From contig NZ_JAVRHK010000003.1 of the NCBI RefSeq assembly GCF_031846585.1, forward strand, positions 1 through 64,000: DNA of 64,000 bases, written 5' to 3'. Each line of letters opens with the position of its first letter. Position 1 is the first letter of the stretch. Made by a program: the position numbers and the translations under genes. The DNA is from Autumnicola musiva. Its GTDB lineage: Bacteria; Bacteroidota; Bacteroidia; Flavobacteriales; Flavobacteriaceae. The notes under the pieces were generated by a model. The model was not told where the DNA came from and searched no databases. It saw only the letters and a program-made list of their open reading frames with translations. Below, in pieces: positions 1 through 8,379 of this stretch.

Positions 1-350
1 AATTCTGCACATTCGTAATTCTCTTTTGAAGTTCACAATGATCCATAGTTAAGTTTTATTCATTTGGCGACGGTTTGTACTTTTTCTTCTTCTCTTTTTC
101 ACAGGAATATACAGTAGTTTTTAGTAATAAATTTTTCTAAAGCTGGAGCAAGTTTGAGACCTAGTTTAGAGTATAAACATTTCCTAACAACTTGTAAAAT
201 TTGTCTTGCACTAAGTATGTCTTCAATCTTAAAAAGCGAAAATTTCTTCAGAAGTATAGGATAAGAAGCTTTATTTAGAAAAATATTAACGCCAATTCCG
301 CAATATAATTTGGATATTACCTGATATACTAATTAGAAAAATTATTTGTA
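1..350. other. Non-coding or degenerate left edge
   Basis: No complete gene is visible. On the minus strand a frame stays open for 77 codons, from a TAA at 333-335 to a TGA at 99-101. It has no ATG, GTG or TTG near its beginning, and its translation is rich in Lys, Leu and Ile without a motif I recognise. It could be the decayed tail of a gene or a chance open frame. I see no convincing promoter for the small gene that follows. Confidence 0.4.
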
Positions 351-536
351 ATGGATAAGCAAGACTTAAAGAAGACAACTAAAAATGCCGGAAAGTTATG
401 GCTCACTAAAAAGGGCTTTCAATGGACAGGAGGACTAATTAAAGTCGGGGTAATAGCCGGGCTGGGTTACCTGGGTTATAAGTATTACAGGGATAATCAG
501 GAAGAGATAGAAGACAAGGTTTCGTCTCTTTTTTAA
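351..536 (+). CDS. Small single-pass membrane protein, unknown function
   Basis: This encodes a 61-residue protein. Residues about 28-44 (GGLIKVGVIAGLGYLGY) form one Gly-rich hydrophobic segment. It is preceded by a strongly basic N-terminus (several Lys) and followed by a short acidic tail (EEIEDK), so an inner-membrane anchor with the N-terminus inside is likely. It starts with ATG and has no Shine-Dalgarno sequence, which is normal for this phylum. It stands alone, with long non-coding stretches on both sides. I do not recognise a family and propose no function. The codon pattern and the clear N-in charge layout make it more likely real than chance, but the small size keeps confidence moderate. 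Confidence 0.55.
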   Translation: MDKQDLKKTTKNAGKLWLTKKGFQWTGGLIKVGVIAGLGYLGYKYYRDNQEEIEDKVSSLF

Positions 537-573
537 CTGATGTATAGAATTAATAATTAGACCTAGAGAATTA

Positions 574-647
574 TAGAACAGGTTGCTTGATGTTCATTTT
601 TTCCATTGATTCCAGAGTTAGAAGGAATGTTCAAGCAAGCTGTTCTA
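574..647. repeat. Inverted repeat with 17-bp arms and 40-bp loop
   Basis: The arms at 574-590 and 631-647 are reverse complements at 16 of 17 positions (left arm TAGAACAGGTTGCTTGA). They are separated by 40 bases. A transcript would fold into a long hairpin. It lies 38 bases after the stop of the small membrane protein but has no T-tract following, so it is not a standard intrinsic terminator. It could be a miniature mobile repeat or a small RNA hairpin. Confidence 0.6.
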
Positions 648-1160
648 ATTTTGTGATTTCTTCGGAAAATCATTATGCAGACCTGCCAGGGTTTCAAAGT
701 ATCTGAAATGTTTTTTATCCTGTAAATGAACTATTGATAAAACAGAGAGTGTAAAATTGCCGGTCTCAGTTCTGATTTTAGCGTATTCTTTTTACCCTTT
801 CGTCTTCATCAGTTGTGCTGAATCCATTTACCCTTAAAAAGGAAAGAAGCATCTTATTATTATATTTGAATTGATTTGAAAATTTCAGCTCCTGGTTTGT
901 AAGGCTTTTAGATCGTGCTAAGTTTTAAGGAGTAAACAAAAATTTGTAGTTAATCTATATGGAAAAATTTAATATTTTCAATCTTTCGATAGCAATAGGA
1001 AGGCGCCATCATGGCCTTTTTAATGCTGTTTACAATGGCAATTTCTAATAAAGCGCACATAGATACGTTAAAAAATGCTAGCTCTAAATGGCAAATCCTG
1101 CCAGTTGTATTTTATCAAAGTGAGGTTATGGTTTCATTTTAATTCCCTATCCTTCAATAC
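648..1160. other. Long intergenic stretch
   Basis: There is no convincing gene. A 43-codon ATG frame (1011-1142) begins with a hydrophobic run and ends just before the response-regulator stop codon; it is too short to call. An imperfect hairpin at 1000-1022 (AGGCGCC / GGCCT followed by TTTTT) could be a weak plus-strand terminator. Nothing else recognisable was seen. Confidence 0.4.
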
Positions 1161-1922
1161 TTAATTTCCTGTTAGAGTTCGTATTAATCTTTCTTTTTTT
1201 CTTACAGCTACAGGTACAGTAGAACCATCTTTGAGTTCTATATAACCGCCTTTTCCTTTATAGTATCGTGAAGCATATTGAAGGTTTATAAGAAAAGACT
1301 GATGCACTCTAAAGAAGAAAGGCTGATCTGTTAATAACTTTTCTATATGCTTCAACGTCTTTGTTGTTATAATTTTATATCCATTGGAAAAGTAGATGTG
1401 GGTATAGTTGGAATCGGATTCGCATTTAGTTATTTCATTGATTTCGGCTAATAGGAAACCGTCTGTAGTTGGTACTGCCAATTTTTGACGGATCAGGTTT
1501 TCACCAAAAAAGTTTGTTTTAAGTGTATTGAGTTTCTGTAAAAAGAACTTAAGGCTGTCTTGATGGCGGCTGGTCCTTGAAAATGATTCACTTAATTGTT
1601 CCCTGTCTATTGGCTTCAGGAGGTAATCTATAGCGTTATAGCGAAAGGCTTTCACGGCATGCTCTGAATGTTTATGATAGCCTGTCGTAAATATGATGTC
1701 GAAATTAATTTCCTTAATTCGGTCTAGCAATTCAAAGCTACTTTGCTCATTTAGTTGAACATCCAGAAGAACTATATCGGGTTGATGTTCTTTTATTGCT
1801 ATAAAAGCTTCATCTAAGGTCTGGGCTGTGGCGCAAACCTTAAAACCTTTGTACTCTTTAAGAAGGTTTTGCAGGACCCCGATTGATTGCATTTCATCGT
1901 CAATAAGAATAATCTTTTTCAT
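1161..1922 (-). CDS. LytTR-type response regulator (LytR/AlgR family)
   Basis: This is a 253-residue two-domain transcription regulator. An N-terminal receiver domain (about 1-120) has the acidic cluster DDE at 8-10, the phospho-acceptor Asp54 in the LLDV strand, Thr79/Thr80 and the conserved Lys103 of the LLKP motif. A C-terminal LytTR DNA-binding domain (about 150-250) follows. In this family a membrane histidine kinase of the 5TM or LytS type normally phosphorylates the receiver. No kinase gene is next to it, so it is an orphan here. The upstream region contains a box close to the -7 consensus (TAATATTG) but not an exact match. The assignment to the family is secure; target genes and signal are unknown. 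Confidence 0.93.
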   Translation of the reverse strand: MKKIILIDDEMQSIGVLQNLLKEYKGFKVCATAQTLDEAFIAIKEHQPDIVLLDVQLNEQSSFELLDRIKEINFDIIFTTGYHKHSEHAVKAFRYNAIDYLLKPIDREQLSESFSRTSRHQDSLKFFLQKLNTLKTNFFGENLIRQKLAVPTTDGFLLAEINEITKCESDSNYTHIYFSNGYKIITTKTLKHIEKLLTDQPFFFRVHQSFLINLQYASRYYKGKGGYIELKDGSTVPVAVRKKERLIRTLTGN

Positions 1923-2240
1923 ACACCTTGAATTAAGCTGTTCTTATCCTCAATATTAGACATCCCCGTCTATCTATTTATGGTTCATTTTAATTTCTCA
2001 TTTTTTTTATAGCAGTTGCTTCACGCTTAGTTGTTGAATAACCACGGAATCCGGGGATAGGACCACACTTACTCAATCATCTTATGATGATTGTTTCTTT
2101 GGAGTTAACTTGTTGATATGCAAGGTATAGTTAAATGTACAAAAGAAATTTAAGCAAAGTTTAAAAATTTCAAATTTTTCGTGATAGGAAATTTTGGGTG
2201 ATGCGGAGTGTAGCAATATTAACTTATCAAATATAATTTT
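1923..2240. other. Divergent intergenic region, response regulator / CsgG-like gene
   Basis: This region separates two divergent genes and must hold both promoters. A perfect 8-bp hairpin with a TTAT loop (CAATCATC at 2074-2081, GATGATTG at 2086-2093) sits near the middle and could be an operator or a small terminator. No exact TAnnTTTG box is found on the plus strand before the CsgG-like gene. No gene is apparent. Confidence 0.4.
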
Positions 2241-3185
2241 ATGAAACTATTTAAATTATTAGTCCTCTTTTCGGTGTTATGTCTTAGTGTTCAGCTTAAT
2301 GCTCAAAAGGAGCCAAAGGTTACCATGGAAGAGATTGAAGAACAATGCCAGGGAATAGATTTAGGTCAGAAGATTACACTTAGCGTTTCCAGTTTTAATG
2401 TGGCCACACCAACAGCATATGCTAAATTTGGAGATGAATTATCACAAATGCTTACAAGCGCACTTCAAAATGTAAATTGTTTTAATGTCTTATTGAGTGT
2501 AAAGGATAAAGATGAAATTTTGGACGAAATTGCCTTTGGTGAAAGCGGGAATGTGAAAGCAGGAAGTGCCGTGGCACGCGGAAGCATGAAGGGTGCACAG
2601 GTTGTAGTGATGGGAAAGGTTACTGAGTATGCAGCCGGAGAGAGTAGTGGAGGAGCATTTGGTATAAAAATGAGTTCTAACAAAGCACACATAGGATTCA
2701 TTATTCAACTTATAAACCCGACCACCCGCGAAATTATTGATTCAGAATCTTTTAATGTGGACGGGAGAGCCGGAGGCTTTAAAGGTTTAAGTGTTCTTGG
2801 TATCCAGACGGTCGGGGGCACCGCAAATAACAAAGCCCTGGCAGATGCCTGCGAAAAAGGGATTATACAGGCCGTGGAGTACATTGTTTCAGAACGGGAT
2901 AAAATGCCTTTGCCTGATCTTAACCCTGTAAATGCGGCTAATGGGACTTATATCACAATCCTTAACAGCGATTATGGAAAGTTTAAAACCATAACCGATG
3001 CACTTGCAGTAAAAGGTGATATACTGGAAAAGAATATTACAGATGGCACAGGTTCTTGTTTTGTGGCTCATGCACAATCTTCTTATGATATAGCTGATTA
3101 TTTAAGCACCACGTTAGGAAGCACATGTAGTATTCAATCGGTTTCCGAGGATGAAATAACTATTGATGCCAGTCCTGAAAGGTGA
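2241..3185 (+). CDS. CsgG/HfaB-family outer-membrane or periplasmic protein
   Basis: This encodes a 314-residue exported protein. The signal peptide is about residues 1-21, ending with LNA before Gln. The body resembles the CsgG/HfaB fold: a conserved region (about 38-225) contains a central VVVMGKVTEY strand, a Gly-rich segment (GESSGGAFG) and an IIQLINPTTREII strand pair. A C-terminal extension of about 80 residues carries two Cys (GSCF and STCS) that may form a disulphide. In curli systems CsgG is a lipoprotein secretion pore. Here no Cys follows the signal peptide and no curli subunit, CsgE or CsgF gene is adjacent, so a curli role is unlikely and the function is open. It is monocistronic. 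Confidence 0.75.
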   Translation: MKLFKLLVLFSVLCLSVQLNAQKEPKVTMEEIEEQCQGIDLGQKITLSVSSFNVATPTAYAKFGDELSQMLTSALQNVNCFNVLLSVKDKDEILDEIAFGESGNVKAGSAVARGSMKGAQVVVMGKVTEYAAGESSGGAFGIKMSSNKAHIGFIIQLINPTTREIIDSESFNVDGRAGGFKGLSVLGIQTVGGTANNKALADACEKGIIQAVEYIVSERDKMPLPDLNPVNAANGTYITILNSDYGKFKTITDALAVKGDILEKNITDGTGSCFVAHAQSSYDIADYLSTTLGSTCSIQSVSEDEITIDASPER

Positions 3186-3282
3186 TAGGGGTGAAATAAT
3201 AGTAGTACTCTTGCGCTGATTAATCCACTTTCCCTTGAAAAAAGGAGTAGTCTGTTGTAGTTCAGTTTAAGTTGGAATAGGC

Positions 3283-3375
3283 AAACTCCCGCATGAGGGA
3301 TAGGAGGCGGCTACCCTGGCTTACCGGCACGCAGCCATGTAGCGCGAATAGCCCAACCCGAAGGGTACGCCATAA
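3283..3375 (+). ncRNA. Candidate structured RNA or intergenic repeat element
   Basis: This patch is strikingly GC-rich against its AT-rich surroundings. It contains ordered motifs I associate with a Flavobacteriia intergenic RNA-like element: CCCGCATGAGGGATAGG near the 5' end, a central GGC...GCC stem, then GCGCGAATAGCCC and a tight hairpin ACCC-GAA-GGGT near 3357-3367. It encodes no protein. It lies 3' of the CsgG-like gene and before the convergent end of a small membrane-protein gene. I recall similar sequences scattered in related genomes, possibly the Flavo-1 RNA family, but I cannot confirm the family name here. Confidence 0.5.
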
Positions 3376-3391
3376 AAATTAATTGATAAGG

Positions 3392-3610
3392 CTACCCAAA
3401 CAGTGCTTTTATAAGTGTCATTATCCCCTTGAAAATAAAGAAAATTGCGGCAATAGAAATAATAATTCCACCAGCCAGAACTGGAATATAAAACGGGTTG
3501 TCCTGGTTGTTAAATGCACTGAAGATTACCGAAGGGCCAACAACAATTAGTGGCATAGCAATAAGTAAAAACTTTATTCCTTTTCCCAGCTTGTCTCTGT
3601 TGGTGTGCAT
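3392..3610 (-). CDS. Small two-helix membrane protein (probably DUF6095)
   Basis: The product is 72 residues with two hydrophobic helices (about 13-31 and 41-60) joined by a short polar loop containing FNNQDNPFYIP. The basic N-terminus and C-terminal Lys suggest both ends face the cytoplasm. The overall pattern matches a small conserved membrane family of Flavobacteriia that I believe is DUF6095; that name is from memory. It lies downstream of the DUF4249/TonB pair with a 22-base gap, so it may share their transcript. No function is known. Confidence 0.7.
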   Translation of the reverse strand: MHTNRDKLGKGIKFLLIAMPLIVVGPSVIFSAFNNQDNPFYIPVLAGGIIISIAAIFFIFKGIMTLIKALFG

Positions 3611-3632
3611 TTTTTGAAAACTTTTTCAGGTT

Positions 3633-4445
3633 TTAATCTACTGTAAAATCTGCCTCTACCACCTGCGAGAGGCGAAAATAACCCAAAGCATAATTGTTCC
3701 TGTTAGTTTGATTAATAATATTCCCTTTAACGGTGGCAGGTTTTGTTTCAAAGGGACCACCGGCATTAGTTCCTATCTGGGAACGCAGGATAAATAAATA
3801 ATCATAATAAGAGCGGGAAATCCCTGCCAACTCTATATATAACTCGTCACCAGTTTCAATATCTTCATTTGAAAAGTAACCAAAAATTTGGTTACCATCG
3901 GTAAATTCATCTTCATAAATTTCAAATGTTGCTCTTTCATTTCGGAAGGTAAACATATAGTAATTAGGTTCATTTGCCGGATCGGTATAGTAGGCTTTAA
4001 TTTCAATTTCGTCACCTTCTAATCCGCCACCGTTTGTTTGTTCTATATAATCCAGATCTACAACAGGAATAAAGGTTTCATTGGCAGTATAGAACTCCTC
4101 CTGGTATTCTATCTGCAATTGATACTCCATGTTCAAATGCGGGCGGAAATAGCTATTACGATAAATCCCCTCACTTATATGATCAAAAATAAAAACATTT
4201 CCTTCGGTATCAACAATCCTTACCCGGGCATTGGTAATCACAGGGGCATCTTCTTCATAATAACCGCTGGTGGAACTCAATTTAATGGACTGAAAGTTAC
4301 CCTCTGTATCTTTGAGCCATTCAATGGAAGCTTCTACAACCAGGCGGGGTTCACTTTCTTCCAGTTCAATTTCTACAACATCTTCACAGCCTGTTATAAG
4401 AACAGATACTATAAAAATCAGTAAGATGTTCGTTAGTTTTCTCAT
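3633..4445 (-). CDS. DUF4249 outer-membrane-associated lipoprotein
   Basis: The product is a 270-residue lipoprotein. The signal peptide ends in a lipobox (LITGC, Cys20) followed at once by acidic residues, the pattern that sends Bacteroidota lipoproteins to the cell surface. I chose the ATG that gives this signal; an in-frame start 26 codons upstream would lie inside the TonB receptor gene and hide it. The body is beta-rich and resembles DUF4249 proteins, which are typically paired with TonB-dependent receptors. It begins one base after the receptor stop codon, so the two genes are tightly linked. By analogy with SusD-like partners it may help capture a ligand, but the substrate is unknown. 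Confidence 0.87.
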   Translation of the reverse strand: MRKLTNILLIFIVSVLITGCEDVVEIELEESEPRLVVEASIEWLKDTEGNFQSIKLSSTSGYYEEDAPVITNARVRIVDTEGNVFIFDHISEGIYRNSYFRPHLNMEYQLQIEYQEEFYTANETFIPVVDLDYIEQTNGGGLEGDEIEIKAYYTDPANEPNYYMFTFRNERATFEIYEDEFTDGNQIFGYFSNEDIETGDELYIELAGISRSYYDYLFILRSQIGTNAGGPFETKPATVKGNIINQTNRNNYALGYFRLSQVVEADFTVD

Positions 4446-4446
4446 A

Positions 4447-6822
4447 TTAAAAGCTGAAGTTGTAAGTAATTGAAGGTATAATCCCAAATAGGGAAAGCCT
4501 GGTGGCTTCATTTCTTTGCTCATCTATGTTTTGCCTAAAGGTAATGGAATAGGCATTTTTACGATTATACAGATTATAAATACCAAAATTCCATGAGGAC
4601 TTTAATTTCCTGTCACCTTTGGGGTGCGGAGTATAAGTGGCAGCCATATCCAGGCGGTGATAAGCAGGTAACCGGTTGCTGTTTCGCGATGAATATACGG
4701 GAATACTGATATTGGCATATTGATACTGACCAACAGGATAAGTTGTGGCTAATCCGGATTGATAAATAAAATTCGCATTTAATTGCCATTTTTCATTTAA
4801 CTGGTAAGAAGAAGTGAGGCTGAAATCATGTGTTCTGTCAAAATTTGCATTATACCAGGCTCCATTGTTGATTCCACTTTCTGTAGCAGTCCGTCCAGGA
4901 GTTTGTTGCTCAGAACGGGAGAGGGTGTAGGAGAGCCAACCGGTTAATCTTCCTTCATTTTTTTTTAGCAGGAGTTCCAGTCCATAAGCTCTTGCCCTGC
5001 CATTTAAAATTGCTGTTTCAATGGCATTGTTTGCGATAAGATTTGCACCATCTACATAATCTATCCTGTTTTGTATCTTTTTATAAAAAGCCTCCGTTTC
5101 AAGTGAAAAATCACCATCTCTGAGATTTCGGAAATATCCCACAGCCACCTGATCCAGAAGTTGGGGTTTAATATAAGGGCCACTTGGTGCCCAAACATCA
5201 ATTGGAGTAGGGGAGCTTGTGTTTGAAATTAGATGCAGGTATTGCGTCATCCGGTTATAACTGGCTTTAAAGGACTGATCTTCATTTAGGGTATAAGCCA
5301 CTGCCAGACGTGGTTCTATATTAAAAAAAGATTTTATTACTTTGCTGCGATTGCCGGTTTCAGTATTTACCGGCGTGGCTTCCTGGTAAATATCCCTTTC
5401 CTCATTATAAATAACCGGCTGATCGTTGTTATAAAAATTCATATTTTCCTGTCCAAGCCTAAAGAAGCCACTCACCCTCGCCCCATATTCTACGGAAAAA
5501 TTTTCTGAAATTTCCTGTTCTGCAGAAATATAAGCTGCACTTTCAACGGCGTATTTATTATCCAGTTTGTAATAATTTATACCTGAAGTTTCCGTAGTTG
5601 GAGTGATTTCTCCCGGGGCGAACCTATAATAGGTATTTTGAAGGCCATATTCTAATTTGAACCGATCGCTTAGGTAGTGGTTAAAATCATACTTAATGTT
5701 GAAATTTTTAATCCCGCTATCCCAGTTAAACTCCACAAAATCTAATGTAAGGCCGTAATAATAGTCACTGTAAATAAGAGAAAGATTACTAAAAATGTTA
5801 TCGGAAAATATATGATTCCATCTAAAGTTAAAAACTGAATTACCATAGATATTTTTAAAATTTTCATTGATATTGAATACATCCCTCCCAAAATATCCGG
5901 AAAAAAGAATTTTATTGTTACTGTCTATTTTATGGTTCAATTTGGTATTCAAGTCATAGAAGTAAGCTGAATTTGGATTATCGGTGAGTTTTAAAAATAA
6001 ATGGGCATAAGAACTTCTGCCACCAACGAGAAAAGAGCTTTTATCTTTTACAATAGGACCTTCGGCAAGTAAGCGGCTTGAAATTATCCCTATTCCACCC
6101 TGGGCTTTAAACTCCCGGCTATTCCCATCCCGCTGGTAAATATCCAATACAGAAGAGACCCTTCCTCCAAATTTAGCAGGGATTCCGCCTTTATAAAGTG
6201 TAAGATCTTTTATAGCATCAGGATTAAAAATAGAAAAGAGGCCAAATAAGTGAGAAGCATTAAAAATAGTTGCTTCATCCAATAGGATTAAGTTCTGATC
6301 TACCGCCCCACCCCGTACATTAAATCCTGAGGAACCTTCTCCCGCATTAGATACTCCAGGGAGCAGCAGTAAAGAGCGCACCACATCTACCTCTCCAAAT
6401 ACGGCGGGCAGCTTTTGTATAGTATTAATGGAAAGTTTGTTAACACTCATCTCGGGGCTACGAATATCAATTTGTTCTATGTCTTCAGTAATAACCACTT
6501 CATCAAGGTTTTCTGAAGATTCTGCCAGTTGTAGATTCAATTTTGTGTCCTCATGAATATCCAGTTGCCTTGAAATTGTTTTGTATCCCAGGTAGGAAAC
6601 CTGAAGCAGGTAAGAGCCTTCAGGAAGTTTTAAAGAAAAAAATCCGTATTCATTGGTTACCACACCAGTATTTTCTTCAGGAATAAGAATATTTACCCCA
6701 ATTAAAGTTTCGTTGCTGGCTTCAGCGGTTACTGTTCCGCTTAATGTAAACGTTTCCTGGGCAGTAATGGGGAGCGTTAGGGAAAGGCATAACCAACAAA
6801 TTAGTAACTGGTGGATAGTCAA
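4447..6822 (-). CDS. TonB-dependent receptor with carboxypeptidase-regulatory-like domain
   Basis: This is a 791-residue outer-membrane receptor. A signal peptide (about 1-21) precedes a carboxypeptidase-D-regulatory-like domain (about 24-105, with GVNILIPEENTGVVTNEYG). A plug domain (about 135-235, containing the NVRGG motif) follows, then a long beta-barrel ending in aromatic Phe. Such proteins import large or scarce ligands using TonB energy. The gene is first in a minus-strand unit with the DUF4249 lipoprotein. It is shorter than SusC proteins (usually about 1000 residues) and of the type paired with DUF4249, so a polysaccharide role should not be assumed. No enzyme genes nearby reveal the ligand. 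Confidence 0.93.
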   Translation of the reverse strand: MTIHQLLICWLCLSLTLPITAQETFTLSGTVTAEASNETLIGVNILIPEENTGVVTNEYGFFSLKLPEGSYLLQVSYLGYKTISRQLDIHEDTKLNLQLAESSENLDEVVITEDIEQIDIRSPEMSVNKLSINTIQKLPAVFGEVDVVRSLLLLPGVSNAGEGSSGFNVRGGAVDQNLILLDEATIFNASHLFGLFSIFNPDAIKDLTLYKGGIPAKFGGRVSSVLDIYQRDGNSREFKAQGGIGIISSRLLAEGPIVKDKSSFLVGGRSSYAHLFLKLTDNPNSAYFYDLNTKLNHKIDSNNKILFSGYFGRDVFNINENFKNIYGNSVFNFRWNHIFSDNIFSNLSLIYSDYYYGLTLDFVEFNWDSGIKNFNIKYDFNHYLSDRFKLEYGLQNTYYRFAPGEITPTTETSGINYYKLDNKYAVESAAYISAEQEISENFSVEYGARVSGFFRLGQENMNFYNNDQPVIYNEERDIYQEATPVNTETGNRSKVIKSFFNIEPRLAVAYTLNEDQSFKASYNRMTQYLHLISNTSSPTPIDVWAPSGPYIKPQLLDQVAVGYFRNLRDGDFSLETEAFYKKIQNRIDYVDGANLIANNAIETAILNGRARAYGLELLLKKNEGRLTGWLSYTLSRSEQQTPGRTATESGINNGAWYNANFDRTHDFSLTSSYQLNEKWQLNANFIYQSGLATTYPVGQYQYANISIPVYSSRNSNRLPAYHRLDMAATYTPHPKGDRKLKSSWNFGIYNLYNRKNAYSITFRQNIDEQRNEATRLSLFGIIPSITYNFSF

Positions 6823-6883
6823 TGTTTTTTGTGTAAATATAAGGTACTCAGGTAAAACTAAAAAGTGTTTAGGATTTGTTGAA

Positions 6884-8110
6884 CTATACTTCTCCCAATG
6901 CCAGTTTTCTTTTTTCTTTACCGGAGAAGCGTAGTAATAGAACAGAGCTTACTATAAGGCAGGCTAGCAGGATAACTGCCAACGGAATAATCCCACCGCT
7001 ATGGAACAGGCTTATAACAAAAGAAGCCAATGCCCCAAGCACCATTTTAAGGCTGCCTATAAGGGCGGAGGCTCTTCCTGCCTTTGTGGCAAATGGTTCC
7101 AGGGAAAGAGCTGTTGTATTTGGATTCTGAAATCCCAGTAAAAAAAGAATACAAAAAAGGAGTCCAACAGTAAGATAAAAATCAGGTCCTGCCAATGCGT
7201 TAATTAAAAAAACTGAAGCTAAAACCACTAAAGCAATGCTGTTGAAAAGTGTAATCTGAAAGGTGGTGAATTTCTTAAGGAAAAGTCTGTTAACCTGGCT
7301 TCCCAATATCAATCCCGCAGCATTCATCCCAAAGAGAATACCAAATTCTTTTTGGGTTAGGTTGAAATTATCCATAAAAAGACGGGGAGCATCAGAGATG
7401 TAAGCAAACATTGCACCTATAGTAAAACTTCCTGCCATAGAAAAACTCCAGAACTTTTCATGAGTAAGTATTCCAAAATATTTTTTCATCACAATATTTG
7501 GTTTTAGATCCACTTTTTTATCCGGAATAACACTTTCTGGTAGGAAACGATAAACGCTCAGGATCATTAGGAAAGAGAAGCTGGCGAGAAATAAGAATAT
7601 GCTTTTCCAGCCAAGGCTTTCAATTATGAAACTTCCCACGGTAGGTGCAATTATTGGTGCTCCTCCCATAATTAACATTAAGACTGAAATGGCTCCGGCA
7701 ACTTCATTAACCGGAAAAATATCCCGTACTACCGCTTTTGCTGCCACCATTCCTGCTGCAGCACCTACAGCGAGAAAAAATCGGCTAATGATGAGCCAGG
7801 TGAGATTAGGGGAGTAATAGCAACTAAGGGCTGCCACCAAATAGATTACTAAACCAATAAGTAAAGGTTTTTTTCTGCCGAATTTGTCCATTATCGGCCC
7901 ATAAGCCAATTGCCCCAGGGAAATTCCAATAAAATAACTGGTGAGGGTAAGTCCAACCTGTGCAATGGAAATATTAAAGTCCTGTGCAATTCTTTGAAAG
8001 CCGGGAAGATAAGCGTCTATGGAAAACGGTCCAAGAGCGATAAGGGTTCCGAGTACAAACAGAATGATAGCTTCCCTTTTTTTATTTCTTTCGTTTTTCA
8101 CTTCAGTCAT
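6884..8110 (-). CDS. Bcr/CflA-family multidrug efflux MFS transporter
   Basis: The product is a 408-residue protein with about twelve hydrophobic helices, the usual size of major facilitator transporters. The loop between helices 2 and 3 carries the MFS signature (YGPIMDKFGRKKP), and helix 1 contains the acidic SIDAYLPG motif typical of the Bcr/CflA drug:proton antiporters. The N-terminal 15 residues are highly charged. It sits alone between the TonB receptor gene and icd, with 61 bases to the former. Substrate cannot be told; in related species such pumps export chloramphenicol, bicyclomycin or other small drugs. Confidence 0.9.
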   Translation of the reverse strand: MTEVKNERNKKREAIILFVLGTLIALGPFSIDAYLPGFQRIAQDFNISIAQVGLTLTSYFIGISLGQLAYGPIMDKFGRKKPLLIGLVIYLVAALSCYYSPNLTWLIISRFFLAVGAAAGMVAAKAVVRDIFPVNEVAGAISVLMLIMGGAPIIAPTVGSFIIESLGWKSIFLFLASFSFLMILSVYRFLPESVIPDKKVDLKPNIVMKKYFGILTHEKFWSFSMAGSFTIGAMFAYISDAPRLFMDNFNLTQKEFGILFGMNAAGLILGSQVNRLFLKKFTTFQITLFNSIALVVLASVFLINALAGPDFYLTVGLLFCILFLLGFQNPNTTALSLEPFATKAGRASALIGSLKMVLGALASFVISLFHSGGIIPLAVILLACLIVSSVLLLRFSGKEKRKLALGEV

Positions 8111-8286
8111 TTTGCAAATTTCGTGAAAAACCCTACTGCGTGGAAAGCATGTAATATGTTTAACGTTATCTTAGTATGGAAATATGATTTTCGCTGATAT
8201 TGGAATGAATCCTTTTCATAATGAAAAATGCGAAGTGAAAAATTTAAACATTTCACATATTACTTTTTGCTGCTGAATTTTGAAAA

Positions 8287-8355
8287 TAAAAAAACCGTCC
8301 TGAATATTAATTAATCTCACATTAATAGCAAGAATTAAAGAATATTCTGAACGGC
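8287..8355 (-). terminator. Intrinsic terminator of icd, possibly bidirectional
   Basis: On the minus strand, CCGTTCAGAATATT pairs with AATATTCAGGACGG (one C:A mismatch), separated by a 32-base loop, and is followed by a run of T. It lies just after the icd stop codon. The plus-strand side also has a short T run, so it may also block transcription from the other direction. Confidence 0.7.
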
Positions 8356-8379
8356 TTCCTTTTTGTCTGATTTTTATTT

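Noticed and set aside
1011..1142. 43-codon plus-strand gene with hydrophobic start
   Set aside because: It is short, lacks a recognisable family or promoter, and runs almost into the convergent response-regulator stop; chance is as likely.
2241..3185. Curli operon
   Set aside because: Only a CsgG-like gene is present; no curli subunit, CsgE or CsgF genes are adjacent.
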